Source: Fimadaptatus sp948467645 (lineage in GTDB: Bacteria; Bacillota; Clostridia; Christensenellales; Aristaeellaceae). From it: DNA of 50,787 bases. Shown piece after piece: positions 33,330 through 41,832 of this stretch. The stretch is taken from positions 1-50,787 of the forward strand of contig CAOKFD010000017.1 in NCBI GenBank assembly GCA_948467645.1, in the 5' to 3' direction. Each line of letters opens with the position of its first letter. Position 1 is the first letter of the stretch. Made by a program: the position numbers and the translations under genes. The notes under the pieces are model-generated. The model was not told the DNA's origin. It made no database searches and saw only the letters and a program-made list of their open reading frames with translations.

Positions 33330-33836
33330 GTGAATTATTGGAAGAATCTGGATCAACACGGCAAGACGATGTTCATTGTGCGCAGCGCAGTAATCGCGGC
33401 GCTGTACGCGGCGCTTACGCTGGCGCTGTACCCGATCTCGTTCGGCGCGGTGCAGTTCCGCGTGTCGGAGGCGCTGACGCTGCTGCCCATAGTGATGCCC
33501 GAGGCGATACCCGGACTGTTCGTGGGATGTCTGGTATCCAACCTGATCGGCTCCGCAACGCCGTGGGACATAATATTCGGTTCGCTTGCGACGCTGATTG
33601 CGGCGATACTGACCTACGCCACGCGCCGCAATAAGATACTGGCGGCGTTCTGGCCGGTGCTCTGCAACACCGTGATCGTGGGTCTGGTGCTGGCGCTGAC
33701 GCTCGATCTGCCCGTATTTTTGACCATGGGCGAGGTTGGCCTGGGCGAGCTGGCCGTGGTGTACACCGTCGGCATGGCGATGCTGGCCGCGCTCAAGCGC
33801 GTGCCCAAGAAGCTGCTGGGCGGTCAGGCGGGCTGA
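33330..33836 (+). CDS. queT: QueT-family queuosine precursor transporter, GTG start
   Basis: Membrane S-component-like transporter for preQ0/preQ1 or queuine. 168 residues with about five hydrophobic segments and the family-type block FRVSEALTLLPIVMPEAIPG followed by GCLVSNLIG and a PWDIIFGSLATL. AAGGAGGA (33316-33323) precedes GTG 33330. The riboswitch-like leader and the nearby tgt support the role. It may share a common ECF energising module, not seen here. Confidence 0.9.
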   Translation: MNYWKNLDQHGKTMFIVRSAVIAALYAALTLALYPISFGAVQFRVSEALTLLPIVMPEAIPGLFVGCLVSNLIGSATPWDIIFGSLATLIAAILTYATRRNKILAAFWPVLCNTVIVGLVLALTLDLPVFLTMGEVGLGELAVVYTVGMAMLAALKRVPKKLLGGQAG

Positions 33837-33860
33837 ACATAATATAAGTTACTTTGAATG

Positions 33861-33893
33861 ATGCCGGAGCGCATGGGACGCTCCGGCATTTTA
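33861..33893 (+). terminator. Intrinsic terminator after queT
   Basis: ATGCCGGAGCG (33861-33871) pairs perfectly with 33879-33889, followed by TTTTA. Confidence 0.88.
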
Positions 33894-33902
33894 TAATGCG
33901 CG

Positions 33903-33931
33903 TTGACGCGGAGGGCGCTTGATGCTATTAT
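33903..33931 (+). promoter_or_regulatory. Promoter of the nucleosidase gene
   Basis: TTGACG (33903-33908), 17-bp spacer, TATTAT (33926-33931), 32 bp before the ATG. Confidence 0.75.
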
Positions 33932-33962
33932 GACTAAAAGGCATATGTGAGAGGTAATTGCA

Positions 33963-34712
33963 ATGAATGCAAGGACGATACTTATCGAGGGCGCGGTGGA
34001 CAGCGAACTTAGCGCGTTGATTGAACGGTTTAAGCCCGAGGGCGTACATGAGATGGGCGGCGGTTGGCGCGTGCTGACATGCGATATGGCGGGCGGGCGC
34101 GTCGCGCTGCTTAATACAGGCGTGGGCGTGGCCAATGCCGCCGCGGCAACCGCCTTGGCGTGCGCGGCGCTTAATCCCGCGGCGGTCATATCGCAGGGCA
34201 CGGCAGGTGCGCACGACATATCGCTGCACACGGGCGACGTGGTTGTGGGCACGCGCATACTGCGCTTGGGCGCGTACCGCAGTCCCGCGCGCGAGCATGG
34301 AGTAGCGCCGCTAGAATGGCAGATGCTCGACCAGTCGGGCGACACCGGCCCGGTGCGCGAGTACGCAAGCGACGTGCGCCTTGCCAAAGCCGCGAGAACT
34401 GCCTTAACCGAACGCGGCTATGGTCAGGCGGGCAATCCGCGCGCGCTGGACGGCACGATCGGTTCAGGCGACGTGTGGAACTGCGAGTTCGACATGATCG
34501 CTCACCTTAACGCGCGCTATGGCACGGCGTGCGAGGAGATGGAGACGTACTCCGCCGCGTCGGTGTGCGACCGAATGGGCGTGCCGTTTCTGTCCCTGCG
34601 CGTGATCTCCAACAACGAACGCATCGGCGAAAGCTATGCGCCCGAGGTCGCCGCGCAGCTCCAGCGGGCAGTAGGGGATATTGCGGAGGCGCTTGTTAAG
34701 GGCGAGACATAA
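33963..34712 (+). CDS. Nucleoside phosphorylase-superfamily protein (MTA/SAH nucleosidase-like)
   Basis: 249 residues. NTGVGVANAAAAT (about residues 51-63), ISQGTAGAHDISLHTGDVVV and CEEMETYSAA (with the ribose-binding Met-Glu) place it in the phosphorylase/nucleosidase superfamily that includes MTA/SAH nucleosidase and futalosine hydrolase. Where MTA/SAH nucleosidase has the catalytic Asp in a SD motif, this protein reads RVISNNE, so the substrate or mechanism could differ. GAGAGG precedes the ATG. Confidence 0.82.
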   Translation: MNARTILIEGAVDSELSALIERFKPEGVHEMGGGWRVLTCDMAGGRVALLNTGVGVANAAAATALACAALNPAAVISQGTAGAHDISLHTGDVVVGTRILRLGAYRSPAREHGVAPLEWQMLDQSGDTGPVREYASDVRLAKAARTALTERGYGQAGNPRALDGTIGSGDVWNCEFDMIAHLNARYGTACEEMETYSAASVCDRMGVPFLSLRVISNNERIGESYAPEVAAQLQRAVGDIAEALVKGET

Positions 34713-34782
34713 GTCACGCCTTGATTGGCAATCCAATTGCAATGGCAGAGGCAAGCTCCGATCAAAGCCTGAATACAAAAGC

Positions 34783-34821
34783 AAAGCACGCGGCGCACGA
34801 AAAGAAGCGCCGCGCGCTTTT
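34783..34821 (+). terminator. Terminator after the nucleosidase gene
   Basis: AAAGCACGCGGCGC (34783-34796) pairs with 34807-34820 with a single A-C mismatch, followed by TTTTG. From 34822 to 35062 the sequence is comparatively AT-rich and holds no gene I can support. Confidence 0.8.
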
Positions 34822-35062
34822 GTCTGCCCTGCACGCAAAAAACAGCCTTCAAATGTGGCATGTCGATATGTATCGCGGGATTAAACTGTACATAGCTTAC
34901 AAATAGTACCATGACGAAATATGTATGATTGATACCTGCATGGGCTTGCCAAGCGCCGCGACCCGCCTTTACTTACACAAATCTTACAAAAAACTTTGCG
35001 TATGGGTGTACAATGCACAAACATGTTAATGCGGAGATAAGCTTACCCGCCGAAGTGCGCGC

Positions 35063-35091
35063 TTGACGCATTTTGAGTAATGGGATATAGT
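35063..35091 (+). promoter_or_regulatory. Promoter of the second MFS gene
   Basis: TTGACG (35063-35068), 17-bp spacer, TATAGT (35086-35091). Confidence 0.72.
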
Positions 35092-35164
35092 TGAGGGCAT
35101 GATTGCGCATGTAGGGATAAGTACATGCGATTTCAAATGTAAACGAACCGAGGTACGTTATCAG

Positions 35165-36400
35165 ATGAAGGAAGCCTTTACCCGCAACCAAAGACGCATA
35201 TTCCTGCTGTGCTTTGCGTGCTATGGCTCCGCATACGTGGGGCGGCTTAACATGTCGGCGGCGCTTAACGGGCTGGCGACAGACCTTAGCCTTACCGACG
35301 CGCGCGCCGGTGTGTTCCAGACCGTGTTCGCGCTTATCTATTCGCTAGGTCAGATAGTCAACGGCAGTCTGGTCGACCGCATAAGCGCGCGGCGCTATAT
35401 CGGCACGGGGCTTTTGCTGTCGGCGGCGTGTAACGCGCTGTTCGGCATGACCAGCAATTATACGCTGCTCGTCATACTGTGGGCGCTCAACGGCGCGGCA
35501 CAGTCCATGCTGTGGACGCCGGTCGTCAAGCTGCTTACCGTGTGGTTCAAGGGGTCGCGGCGCGACCGCGCGTCGTTCGGTCTGTCGCTTACGATGATAC
35601 TGGGGCATCTGGCGGCATGGGGCGTATCGGGCGCGCTGGCTTCTATGATGAGCTGGCGGTACGCGTTCTTTGTATCGGCGGCGGTAGTGGGCATAGCCGG
35701 TATCGCGGGGCTTGTGCTGATAACCGACGCGCCCGCGCCGGGCGAGGACATAGGCACTGCGGCGGACGTAGCGGCGGCTCCTGAAAAGTCAAACGGCAAC
35801 GCTATGCCGCTGGGCAGGCTGCTCGGCTCGACGGGTCTGGGACTGCTGCTTCTGTGCTGCATCTGTAACGGCTTTGTGCGCGACGGCATAGTCACCTGGG
35901 CGCCGACGATACTCGCCAACGCGCAGGAGGGCCTTGCGATAGATTCCACGCTGCTTACGCTGATTATCCCCGCTATAAACGCGGTGGGCATAATAACCGT
36001 AAAGAAGTGCTATCACGTATTCGGCGACAGCTCGCGCATCGCGGTTGCGGCGCTCATGATCGTCAGCGGCATACTGGCCTTCCTGATGCTGCCTGCGGGC
36101 ATGGGCATGATCGTATGCGCGGCGCTGATGGGTCTGTGCTGCGCGGCCAACTACGGTGTGAACCCGATGCTGACCACGCTTATCCCGATGGAGTACGAAA
36201 ACACCGGGCGCGTGGGTCTGGTCGCGGGTCTGATGGACTGCTTCATATACCTCGGCTCGGCGCTGGCGGGCGTGGCCGTGGGCGCGATGAGCGACTCGTT
36301 CGGCTGGAGCTGGGTATACGCGGCGTGGGGAATCGTATCCCTGCTGGGCGCGGCGCTGGCGTTTATGTCGGTGCGCGGAAAGAAAAATATCGCGGCGTAA
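35165..36400 (+). CDS. MFS transporter (OPA/ACS-like)
   Basis: A 411-residue membrane protein with about twelve segments. YVGRLNMSAALNGLATDLSL and IVNGSLVDRISARRYIGTGL (loop 2-3) resemble the organophosphate/anion symporter branch (GlpT/UhpT-like). I start at ATG 35165, with GAGG eleven bases upstream; the frame is open to 35099, but that part is polar and unlike a transporter N-terminus. Substrate unknown. Confidence 0.85.
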   Translation: MKEAFTRNQRRIFLLCFACYGSAYVGRLNMSAALNGLATDLSLTDARAGVFQTVFALIYSLGQIVNGSLVDRISARRYIGTGLLLSAACNALFGMTSNYTLLVILWALNGAAQSMLWTPVVKLLTVWFKGSRRDRASFGLSLTMILGHLAAWGVSGALASMMSWRYAFFVSAAVVGIAGIAGLVLITDAPAPGEDIGTAADVAAAPEKSNGNAMPLGRLLGSTGLGLLLLCCICNGFVRDGIVTWAPTILANAQEGLAIDSTLLTLIIPAINAVGIITVKKCYHVFGDSSRIAVAALMIVSGILAFLMLPAGMGMIVCAALMGLCCAANYGVNPMLTTLIPMEYENTGRVGLVAGLMDCFIYLGSALAGVAVGAMSDSFGWSWVYAAWGIVSLLGAALAFMSVRGKKNIAA

Positions 36401-36417
36401 TCGGACTATGCTTTTGC

Positions 36418-36461
36418 GCGCCGCGCGTCCTTGAAACGAGGATGCGCGGCGCAATTTTTTT
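36418..36461 (+). terminator. Intrinsic terminator after the MFS gene
   Basis: GCGCCGCGCGTCCT (36418-36431) pairs with 36439-36452 (14 bp, one G-U), then AA and seven T. Confidence 0.92.
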
Positions 36462-36546
36462 GTACTTTTCAGCCCGCTGCCATGATTTTGCTTAAATAAA
36501 TTGCCTTAATAGGGTCTTTAGCGCGCAATATAAACCAATAATGTGC

Positions 36547-36575
36547 TTGCACCATTTACGCGCGCATGATACAAT
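36547..36575 (+). promoter_or_regulatory. Promoter of secA
   Basis: TTGCAC (36547-36552), 17-bp spacer, TACAAT (36570-36575), 67 bp before the secA ATG. Confidence 0.72.
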
Positions 36576-36642
36576 CAATTAAGATAATGGCGCGCGTATG
36601 GCTGCGCGTAAGAATAGAAGTAAGTCGCATGGAGGACTTGAG

Positions 36643-39333
36643 ATGTTCGAATTTTTAAGAAAGCTGCTGGCGGGTTCGAACGAGGGCGAAATTAAAAAGC
36701 TCATGAAGATCGTCGAGCAGATAAATGCGTTCGAGCCCCAGACAAAGGCGCTGACCGACGATCAGCTCCGGGGCAAGACCGCCGAGTTCCGCGCGCAGCT
36801 TGAAAATGGCAAGACGCTGGACGACCTGCTGCCCGAGGCATACGCCGTGGTGCGCGAAGCGACGCGCCGCGTGCTGGGCAAGCGTCACTTTGACGTTCAG
36901 CTGATCGGCGGCATAGTGCTGCACCAGGGCCGCATCGCCGAAATGAAAACCGGTGAAGGTAAGACCCAGACCGCACTGCTGCCCGCGTACCTGAACGCGC
37001 TTACCGGTAAAGGCGTACATATAGTCACGGTTAACGACTATCTGGCCAAATATCAGGGCGAATGGATGAGCCAGGTATATAATTTCCTGGGCATGAGCGT
37101 GGGTTTGATACTGCACGATATGCCTAACGATCAGCGCAAGAGGTCTTACGCCGCCGACGTTACCTATGGCACAAACAACGAATTCGGTTTCGACTACCTG
37201 CGCGACAACATGGTAATCTACGCCAATCAGCGCGTGCAGCGCGAACTGAACTTCGCAATCGTTGACGAGGTTGACTCGATACTTATCGATGAAGCGCGTA
37301 CCCCGCTTATCATATCCGGCCGCGGCGACAAGCCCACCGAAATGTATGCAATCGCAGATCGCTTTGTTAAGACGCTGAAGGACGAAGTGGACTATACCCG
37401 CGACGAAAAGCTGAAGGCCGTTAACTTCACAGAAGAGGGCGCGGCCAAGGCCGAAAAGCACTTCAATGTTGAAAACCTGTCCGATATAGCCAATACCGAT
37501 CTGAACCACTACCTGATACAGGCGCTAAAGGCCAACACCATGATGAAGCGCGACGTTGACTATGTAGTGCGCGAGGGCGAGGTCGTTATCGTCGATGAGT
37601 TCACCGGCCGCCTCATGACCGGCCGCCGCTATTCTGACGGTCTGCATCAGGCTATCGAGGCCAAGGAAGGCGTTAAGGTCGCGCGCGAAAACCGCACGCT
37701 GGCCACGATTACCTTCCAGAACTACTTCCGCATGTATTCCAAGCTCTCGGGCATGACCGGTACGGCCAAGACCGAGGAGGACGAGTTCCGCGGCATATAC
37801 AATCTGGACGTGGTTCAGATACCCACCAACAGGCCCATGATACGCGTGGACAAAAACGATTTGCTGTTTAAGTCGGTCGCGGCCAAATACAACGCCCTGT
37901 GCGACGAAATAGTGAATATACATAAGACCGGCCAGCCCATACTGGTAGGTACAGTATCGGTTGAAAAGTCGGAAATCATATCCAAAATGCTCGACCGCCG
38001 CGGCGTAAAGCACGTAGTGCTGAACGCAAAGTACCACGAGCGCGAGGCTGAAATCGTGGCTCAGGCCGGTAAGGAAGGCGCGGTTACGATAGCCACCAAC
38101 ATGGCGGGCCGCGGTACCGATATACTGCTGGGCGGCAACCCCGAGTTCCTGGCGCGCAACGAGATGCGCCGTATGCAGTACACCGACGAGGTGATAGAGG
38201 AAGCCGCAGGCGGCAATGAAAACGTGCCTGAGGAAATCAAGGCGGCGCGCGAGGTATGGAACGAGCTGCTGAGCAAATACAAGCGCGACACCGACGCGGC
38301 GCACGACCGCGTGGTCAAGCTGGGCGGCCTTGTAATACTGGGCACCGAGCGCCACGAGTCCCGCCGTATCGATAACCAGCTGCGCGGCCGCGCCGGTCGT
38401 CAGGGCGACCCGGGCAGCTCGCGATTCTTCGTATCGTTCGAGGACGATCTGATGCGCCTGTTCGGTTCCGACCGACTGAAGCCCATGGTCGACAAGCTTC
38501 TGCCCGATAACGAGGGACTGGAGCACAGCGCCCTGTCCAAGCAGATCGAGAACGCGCAGAAGCGCGTCGAGGGTCGTAACTACGATACACGTAAGCACGT
38601 ATTGCAGTACGACGACGTAATGAACACCCAGCGCCAGGTCATATACGGCCAGCGCCGCGCGGTGCTCGACGGCGTGGATATTCACGAGAATATTATGCAG
38701 ATGATCGACGCGATAGTGCGCGATTCCTGCACGCTGCAGATTGCCGATAACGCCGACCCGATGGATTGGGATGTAAAGGGCCTGGGCGAGTATCTTGAGC
38801 ACGTATGCCTGAAGCCCGGCCAGGTGCAGCAGGCGTTTGAAAACCTGACCGAAATGACCCGCGAGGGCATGATTAAGCAGCTGACCCAGCTAGCGCGCGA
38901 CTTCTATGCCGAGCGCGAGGCTTACGTCAAGGAAGCCGGCGCGGACATGCGCGAGATCGAGCGCGTGGTGCTGCTGGGCGCGGTGGACAACCGCTGGATG
39001 GATCATATCGACGCGATGGATCGCCTGCGCGAGGGTATCGGCCTGCGCGCGTATGGCCAGCGCGACCCGGTGGTCGAGTACAAGACCGAGGGTTATCAGA
39101 TGTTCGAGGAAATGGTGCATCTGATTCAGGAGGACACGCTGCGCAAGCTGTACTTCTTTGAGCTTCAGCGTGCGCCCGAGCGCAAGCAGGTAGCGCAGCC
39201 CGTGACCACCAATGTGGACGCATCCGAAAATGCCAAGCGCCCGATCCGCGCGCAGAAGAAGATCGGCCGCAACGATCCCTGCCCGTGCGGCAGCGGCAAA
39301 AAGTACAAGTACTGCTGCGGTAAGGAGGAGTAA
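36643..39333 (+). CDS. secA: Preprotein translocase ATPase SecA
   Basis: Motor driving proteins through SecYEG. The 896-residue product shows GGIVLHQGRIAEMKTGEGKT (Walker A, near residue 98), VDEVDSILIDEARTPLIISG (DEAD motif), FQNYFRMYSKLSGMTGTA, ATNMAGRGTDI, QLRGRAGRQGDPGSS and the C-terminal zinc motif CPCGSGKKYKYCCG used for SecB or ribosome contact. GGAGGA (36631-36636) precedes ATG 36643; a frame from 36598 would add 15 basic residues without a site. prfB follows after 67 bp, a common Bacillota order. Confidence 0.98.
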   Translation: MFEFLRKLLAGSNEGEIKKLMKIVEQINAFEPQTKALTDDQLRGKTAEFRAQLENGKTLDDLLPEAYAVVREATRRVLGKRHFDVQLIGGIVLHQGRIAEMKTGEGKTQTALLPAYLNALTGKGVHIVTVNDYLAKYQGEWMSQVYNFLGMSVGLILHDMPNDQRKRSYAADVTYGTNNEFGFDYLRDNMVIYANQRVQRELNFAIVDEVDSILIDEARTPLIISGRGDKPTEMYAIADRFVKTLKDEVDYTRDEKLKAVNFTEEGAAKAEKHFNVENLSDIANTDLNHYLIQALKANTMMKRDVDYVVREGEVVIVDEFTGRLMTGRRYSDGLHQAIEAKEGVKVARENRTLATITFQNYFRMYSKLSGMTGTAKTEEDEFRGIYNLDVVQIPTNRPMIRVDKNDLLFKSVAAKYNALCDEIVNIHKTGQPILVGTVSVEKSEIISKMLDRRGVKHVVLNAKYHEREAEIVAQAGKEGAVTIATNMAGRGTDILLGGNPEFLARNEMRRMQYTDEVIEEAAGGNENVPEEIKAAREVWNELLSKYKRDTDAAHDRVVKLGGLVILGTERHESRRIDNQLRGRAGRQGDPGSSRFFVSFEDDLMRLFGSDRLKPMVDKLLPDNEGLEHSALSKQIENAQKRVEGRNYDTRKHVLQYDDVMNTQRQVIYGQRRAVLDGVDIHENIMQMIDAIVRDSCTLQIADNADPMDWDVKGLGEYLEHVCLKPGQVQQAFENLTEMTREGMIKQLTQLARDFYAEREAYVKEAGADMREIERVVLLGAVDNRWMDHIDAMDRLREGIGLRAYGQRDPVVEYKTEGYQMFEEMVHLIQEDTLRKLYFFELQRAPERKQVAQPVTTNVDASENAKRPIRAQKKIGRNDPCPCGSGKKYKYCCGKEE

Positions 39334-39400
39334 GCCGCGAGGCTTGCTTCCCTCCGCAGGTTGATACCATAAATCCATATATTTTGAAGGGGATGATTTT

Positions 39401-40520
39401 GTGATAGAGTTCGAGCAGCATCGCACCGACCTTGCTCAGATCCGTAAACTTATCGCAGAGGCAGGTGAGTCACTTTGACGTCGCTAAATTAAAGCGCGAC
39501 GCCGAAGAACTCGAAGCCGAAATGGGCGCGCCCGGATTCTGGGATAATCTGGAGCACGCCAACTCCGTAAGCAAGCACATGAAGGCGATTGAGGGCAAGC
39601 TCAATCACTTCAAACACCTTAACGACAGTGCCGACGATGTTGAGGCGATGATCGAGCTGGGCGACAGCGCGGACGACGCCGAGTTGGAGCACGAATGCGC
39701 CGAGGAGATAAAGCGCATTTATGCCGAGCTGGAGGAAATACGTCTTACCACGCTGCTAAACGGCGAGTATGACGAAAACGACGCACTGCTCAGCCTGCAC
39801 GCGGGCGCGGGCGGAACCGAAGCCCAGGACTGGACGCAGATGCTGTACCGCATGTACACGTACTACTGCCAGAAGCACGGTTTTGAACTGAAGGAGATGG
39901 ATTTGCTGGAGGGCGACGAGGCGGGCATCAAGTCGGTCACGTTCCAGGTATCGGGCGATTACGCGTACGGCTTTTTGAAGTGCGAGCGCGGCGTACACCG
40001 CCTGGTACGCATATCGCCGTTTGACGCGAATGCGCGTCGGCACACGTCGTTTGCGTCGCTGGACGTAGCGCCCATAATCGACGAGGATTCCAGCGCGCTG
40101 TTCAGCATGGAGGACGTGCGCGTGGATACCTACCGCGCCAGCGGCAAGGGCGGCCAGCACGTTAACCGAACCGACTCGGCGGTACGCATGACGCACATAC
40201 CCACGGGCATAGTTGTACAGTGCCAGAACGAGCGCAGTCAGATACAGAACCGCGAGACGTGCATACGCATGTTAACGGCGAAGTTAGCCGAGAAGCGCGA
40301 GCAGGAGCGTCAGGAGCTGCTTTCCGACGTAAAGGGCGAGCTAAAGAAGATCGAATGGGGCAGTCAGATTCGCTCCTACGTATTCCAGCCCTACACGATG
40401 GTAAAGGATCACCGCACCGATTACGAAGTAGGCAACATTCAAAGCGTAATGGACGGCAATCTTGACGGCTTCATAACGGCGTATCTACAAAAGGCCGCGG
40501 CCAAGCCGGCTGAGGAATAA
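39401..40520 (+). CDS. prfB: Peptide chain release factor 2, made by programmed +1 frameshift
   Basis: Recognises UGA and UAA stop codons. The first frame starts at GTG 39401 (GAAGGGGA upstream), reads MIEFEQHRTDLAQIRKLI and ends after codon 25 at an in-frame TGA (39476-39478). Shifting +1 at CTT TGA C continues as DVAKLKRDAEELEAEMG to the stop at 40520, giving 372 residues. SPF in RISPFDANA is the RF2 anticodon-like motif and GGQ in ASGKGGQHVNRTDSAV is the catalytic motif. Without the shift no factor is made, so RF2 controls its own level. Confidence 0.96.
39463..39479 (+). promoter_or_regulatory. RF2 programmed +1 frameshift site
   Basis: AGGTGA (39463-39468), fully complementary to the 16S rRNA 3' end, lies four bases before the slippery CTT (39473-39475) and the in-frame TGA (39476-39478) followed by C. 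The shift falls after codon 25, as in Escherichia coli RF2. Confidence 0.93.
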
Positions 40521-40539
40521 CAAAAAAAGCACATGGGGG

Positions 40540-40586
40540 GCGCCGCTGCAATCCGCGTACGCGGTGACAGCGGCGCTCTTATTCTT
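40540..40586 (+). terminator. Terminator after prfB
   Basis: GCGCCGCTG (40540-40548) pairs with 40568-40576; an inner palindrome CCGCG-TA-CGCGG fills the loop. TCTTATTCTTA follows. Confidence 0.75.
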
Positions 40587-40613
40587 AATTCTACTATGGT
40601 GGTACGAAAAGCA

Positions 40614-40883
40614 ATGTCGAACAACTACCGCTACTTCTGCAACGACAAATGCGAATACTTCCCCTGTCACGCGACAGACGATCCCGGCAACTTCAACTGT
40701 CTTTTCTGCTACTGCCCATTATACGCGTTAGGCAAAAAATGCGGCGGCGACTTCGTATACACGGCCAAAGGCATAAAGGACTGTTCAAACTGCATGATAC
40801 CGCACCGGCGCGAAAACTACGGCAGGATTATTTCACGGTACGGGGAGATTATGGAGATGATTCGGGAGAGGGACGAGGGGTGA
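40614..40883 (+). CDS. Cysteine-rich small domain protein (zinc-type)
   Basis: 89 residues: YRYFCNDKCEYFPCH, then FNCLFCYCPLYALGKKCGG and KDCSNCMIPHRRENY. This is the pattern of the cysteine-rich small domain family (PF04071 by memory), probable metal binders of unknown function, sometimes near cobalamin genes. The start at 40614 is the ATG closest to the conserved domain; an in-frame ATG at 40596 is possible, and neither has a strong Shine-Dalgarno site. Confidence 0.82.
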   Translation: MSNNYRYFCNDKCEYFPCHATDDPGNFNCLFCYCPLYALGKKCGGDFVYTAKGIKDCSNCMIPHRRENYGRIISRYGEIMEMIRERDEG

Positions 40884-40898
40884 CGTTGGGGGGGACGT

Positions 40899-40928
40899 GT
40901 TCTTTCTTTTTAGAAAAAAAGAAAGAAC
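40899..40928. repeat. Perfect polypyrimidine/polypurine palindrome, copy 2
   Basis: GTTCTTTCTTTTT (40899-40911) pairs perfectly with 40916-40928, loop AGAA. CCAAAGAAA follows. No T-tract follows on the plus strand. Confidence 0.8.
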
Positions 40929-41211
40929 CAAAGAAAAATCGGTTTTGTCTTTCTTTCGTTTTGTTGGTTTTTATTCGGTGCAGGGGTTACGGATTCTTTA
41001 TGCGAGAGGCGGCTTGCGGGTACGGCTTTAAGCAGATTTTCCGCTATGAGTCAGCGGCCTTTTCTATGTTCTATTATTCGTGGCTCCCGCGCTTCGTTAT
41101 CTGGAGCGTTTTGGGATACCGCGAATCGGGGTTACTTGTTTAGGCAGGTTACGCCCGCGGTGGGTTCACCGCCACGCAAGCGGGGCGGCTCATTCTTAAT
41201 TCGGGGCGCTG

Positions 41212-41246
41212 CCCGCGCTTAACCATAAACGAGAGTTAAGCGCGGG
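41212..41246. repeat. Covarying hairpin A
   Basis: CCCGCGCTTAAC (41212-41223) pairs perfectly with GTTAAGCGCGGG (41235-41246) around the 11-base loop CATAAACGAGA. Confidence 0.8.
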
Positions 41247-41294
41247 AAGATACGTTTCGGCCGCGCAGCAGGTGGTATGAGCGGCTTTACTTTG

Positions 41295-41327
41295 CCCGCG
41301 CCAACCATAAATTGGAGTTGGCGCGGG
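41295..41327. repeat. Covarying hairpin B
   Basis: CCCGCGCCAAC (41295-41305) pairs perfectly with GTTGGCGCGGG (41317-41327) around the 11-base loop CATAAATTGGA. Compared with hairpin A, the changed bases in one arm are matched by changes in the other. Confidence 0.8.
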
Positions 41328-41506
41328 AGCGGCTGTGAGGGGAGCGCGCTTCTGTATTCGCGGCCTCCATACTTGGAGAGCGGATTAGGCTATGAGCGTA
41401 TGCGGGGCGTTACTGGGAGCGGTGGACTGACGGGATAGTTAGGCAGGTACAGGCATGAAGCTAAAATTCTGCTGAGAGACGAAAAAAGCGCGCCTTGAGT
41501 CGGATA

Positions 41507-41589
41507 GAGTAAGCCGTGCCCAAACACATGCCGAAAGCATAGCATCGTTTCGTGTGCGCCATACTTTACGGCGCGCGCGAACAAGCGAC
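41507..41589. repeat. 83-bp direct repeat, copy 1
   Basis: Matches 41628-41710 at about 72 of 83 positions without gaps, offset 121 bp. The most conserved part is the right half, ending CGCGCGCGAACAAG. Confidence 0.8.
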
Positions 41590-41627
41590 CCCAAGCAGAC
41601 AATAAGAATCGCAACGTAAACCAGTAA

Positions 41628-41710
41628 GAGTAAGCCGTGCCAAAACGCCTGACAAAAGCAAGGTATCGTTTCGCGTGCGCCATACTTTACGGCGCGCGCG
41701 AACAAGTAAC
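41628..41710. repeat. 83-bp direct repeat, copy 2
   Basis: Second copy of the repeat at 41507-41589; both begin GAGTAAGCCGTGCC. No coding potential is convincing on either strand. Confidence 0.8.
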
Positions 41711-41768
41711 GCCTGCCGCAGTAGAACAGAAAAAGTAAGAATACAATCGGTTTCTTTTCCTTTCTTTG

Positions 41769-41814
41769 GTACTTTCTTTCCTTTTCTTTTTCAAAAGAAA
41801 AGGAAAGAAAGTAC
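41769..41814. repeat. Perfect 22-bp polypyrimidine/polypurine palindrome, copy 3
   Basis: The arms 41769-41790 and 41793-41814 are perfect reverse complements with a 2-base centre. The left arm is pyrimidine-rich (repeated CTTT/TTTC units). It ends just before the Shine-Dalgarno sequence of the DUF1461 gene (AAAGGAGG, 41817-41824), so the hairpin could affect that gene's expression. Confidence 0.85.
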
Positions 41815-41832
41815 ATAAAGGAGGCCCAAAAA

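Larger units (their letters stand above)
40884..41832. other. Gene-free, repeat-bearing stretch of about 0.95 kb
   Basis: No frame here has a ribosome binding site with recognisable protein features. The stretch is bordered by two polypyrimidine/polypurine palindromes facing each other, each followed towards the inside by CCAAAGAAA in its own orientation. AATCGGTTT occurs at both ends. Inside are two covarying hairpins (41212-41246 and 41295-41327) and an 83-bp direct repeat (41507-41589 and 41628-41710). It may be a non-coding mobile or structural element. Confidence 0.6.

Noticed and set aside
40649..41143. Open frame overlapping the Cys-rich small protein and running into the gene-free segment
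   Set aside because: It is a frame-shifted copy of the Cys-rich gene followed by the polypurine palindrome (EKKKEPKK), with no recognisable domain.
41390..41816. Minus-strand frames across the direct repeats, with similar segments such as LFARAVKYGA in both
   Set aside because: The similarity only reflects the 83-bp DNA repeat; the frames lack Shine-Dalgarno sites and stop irregularly.
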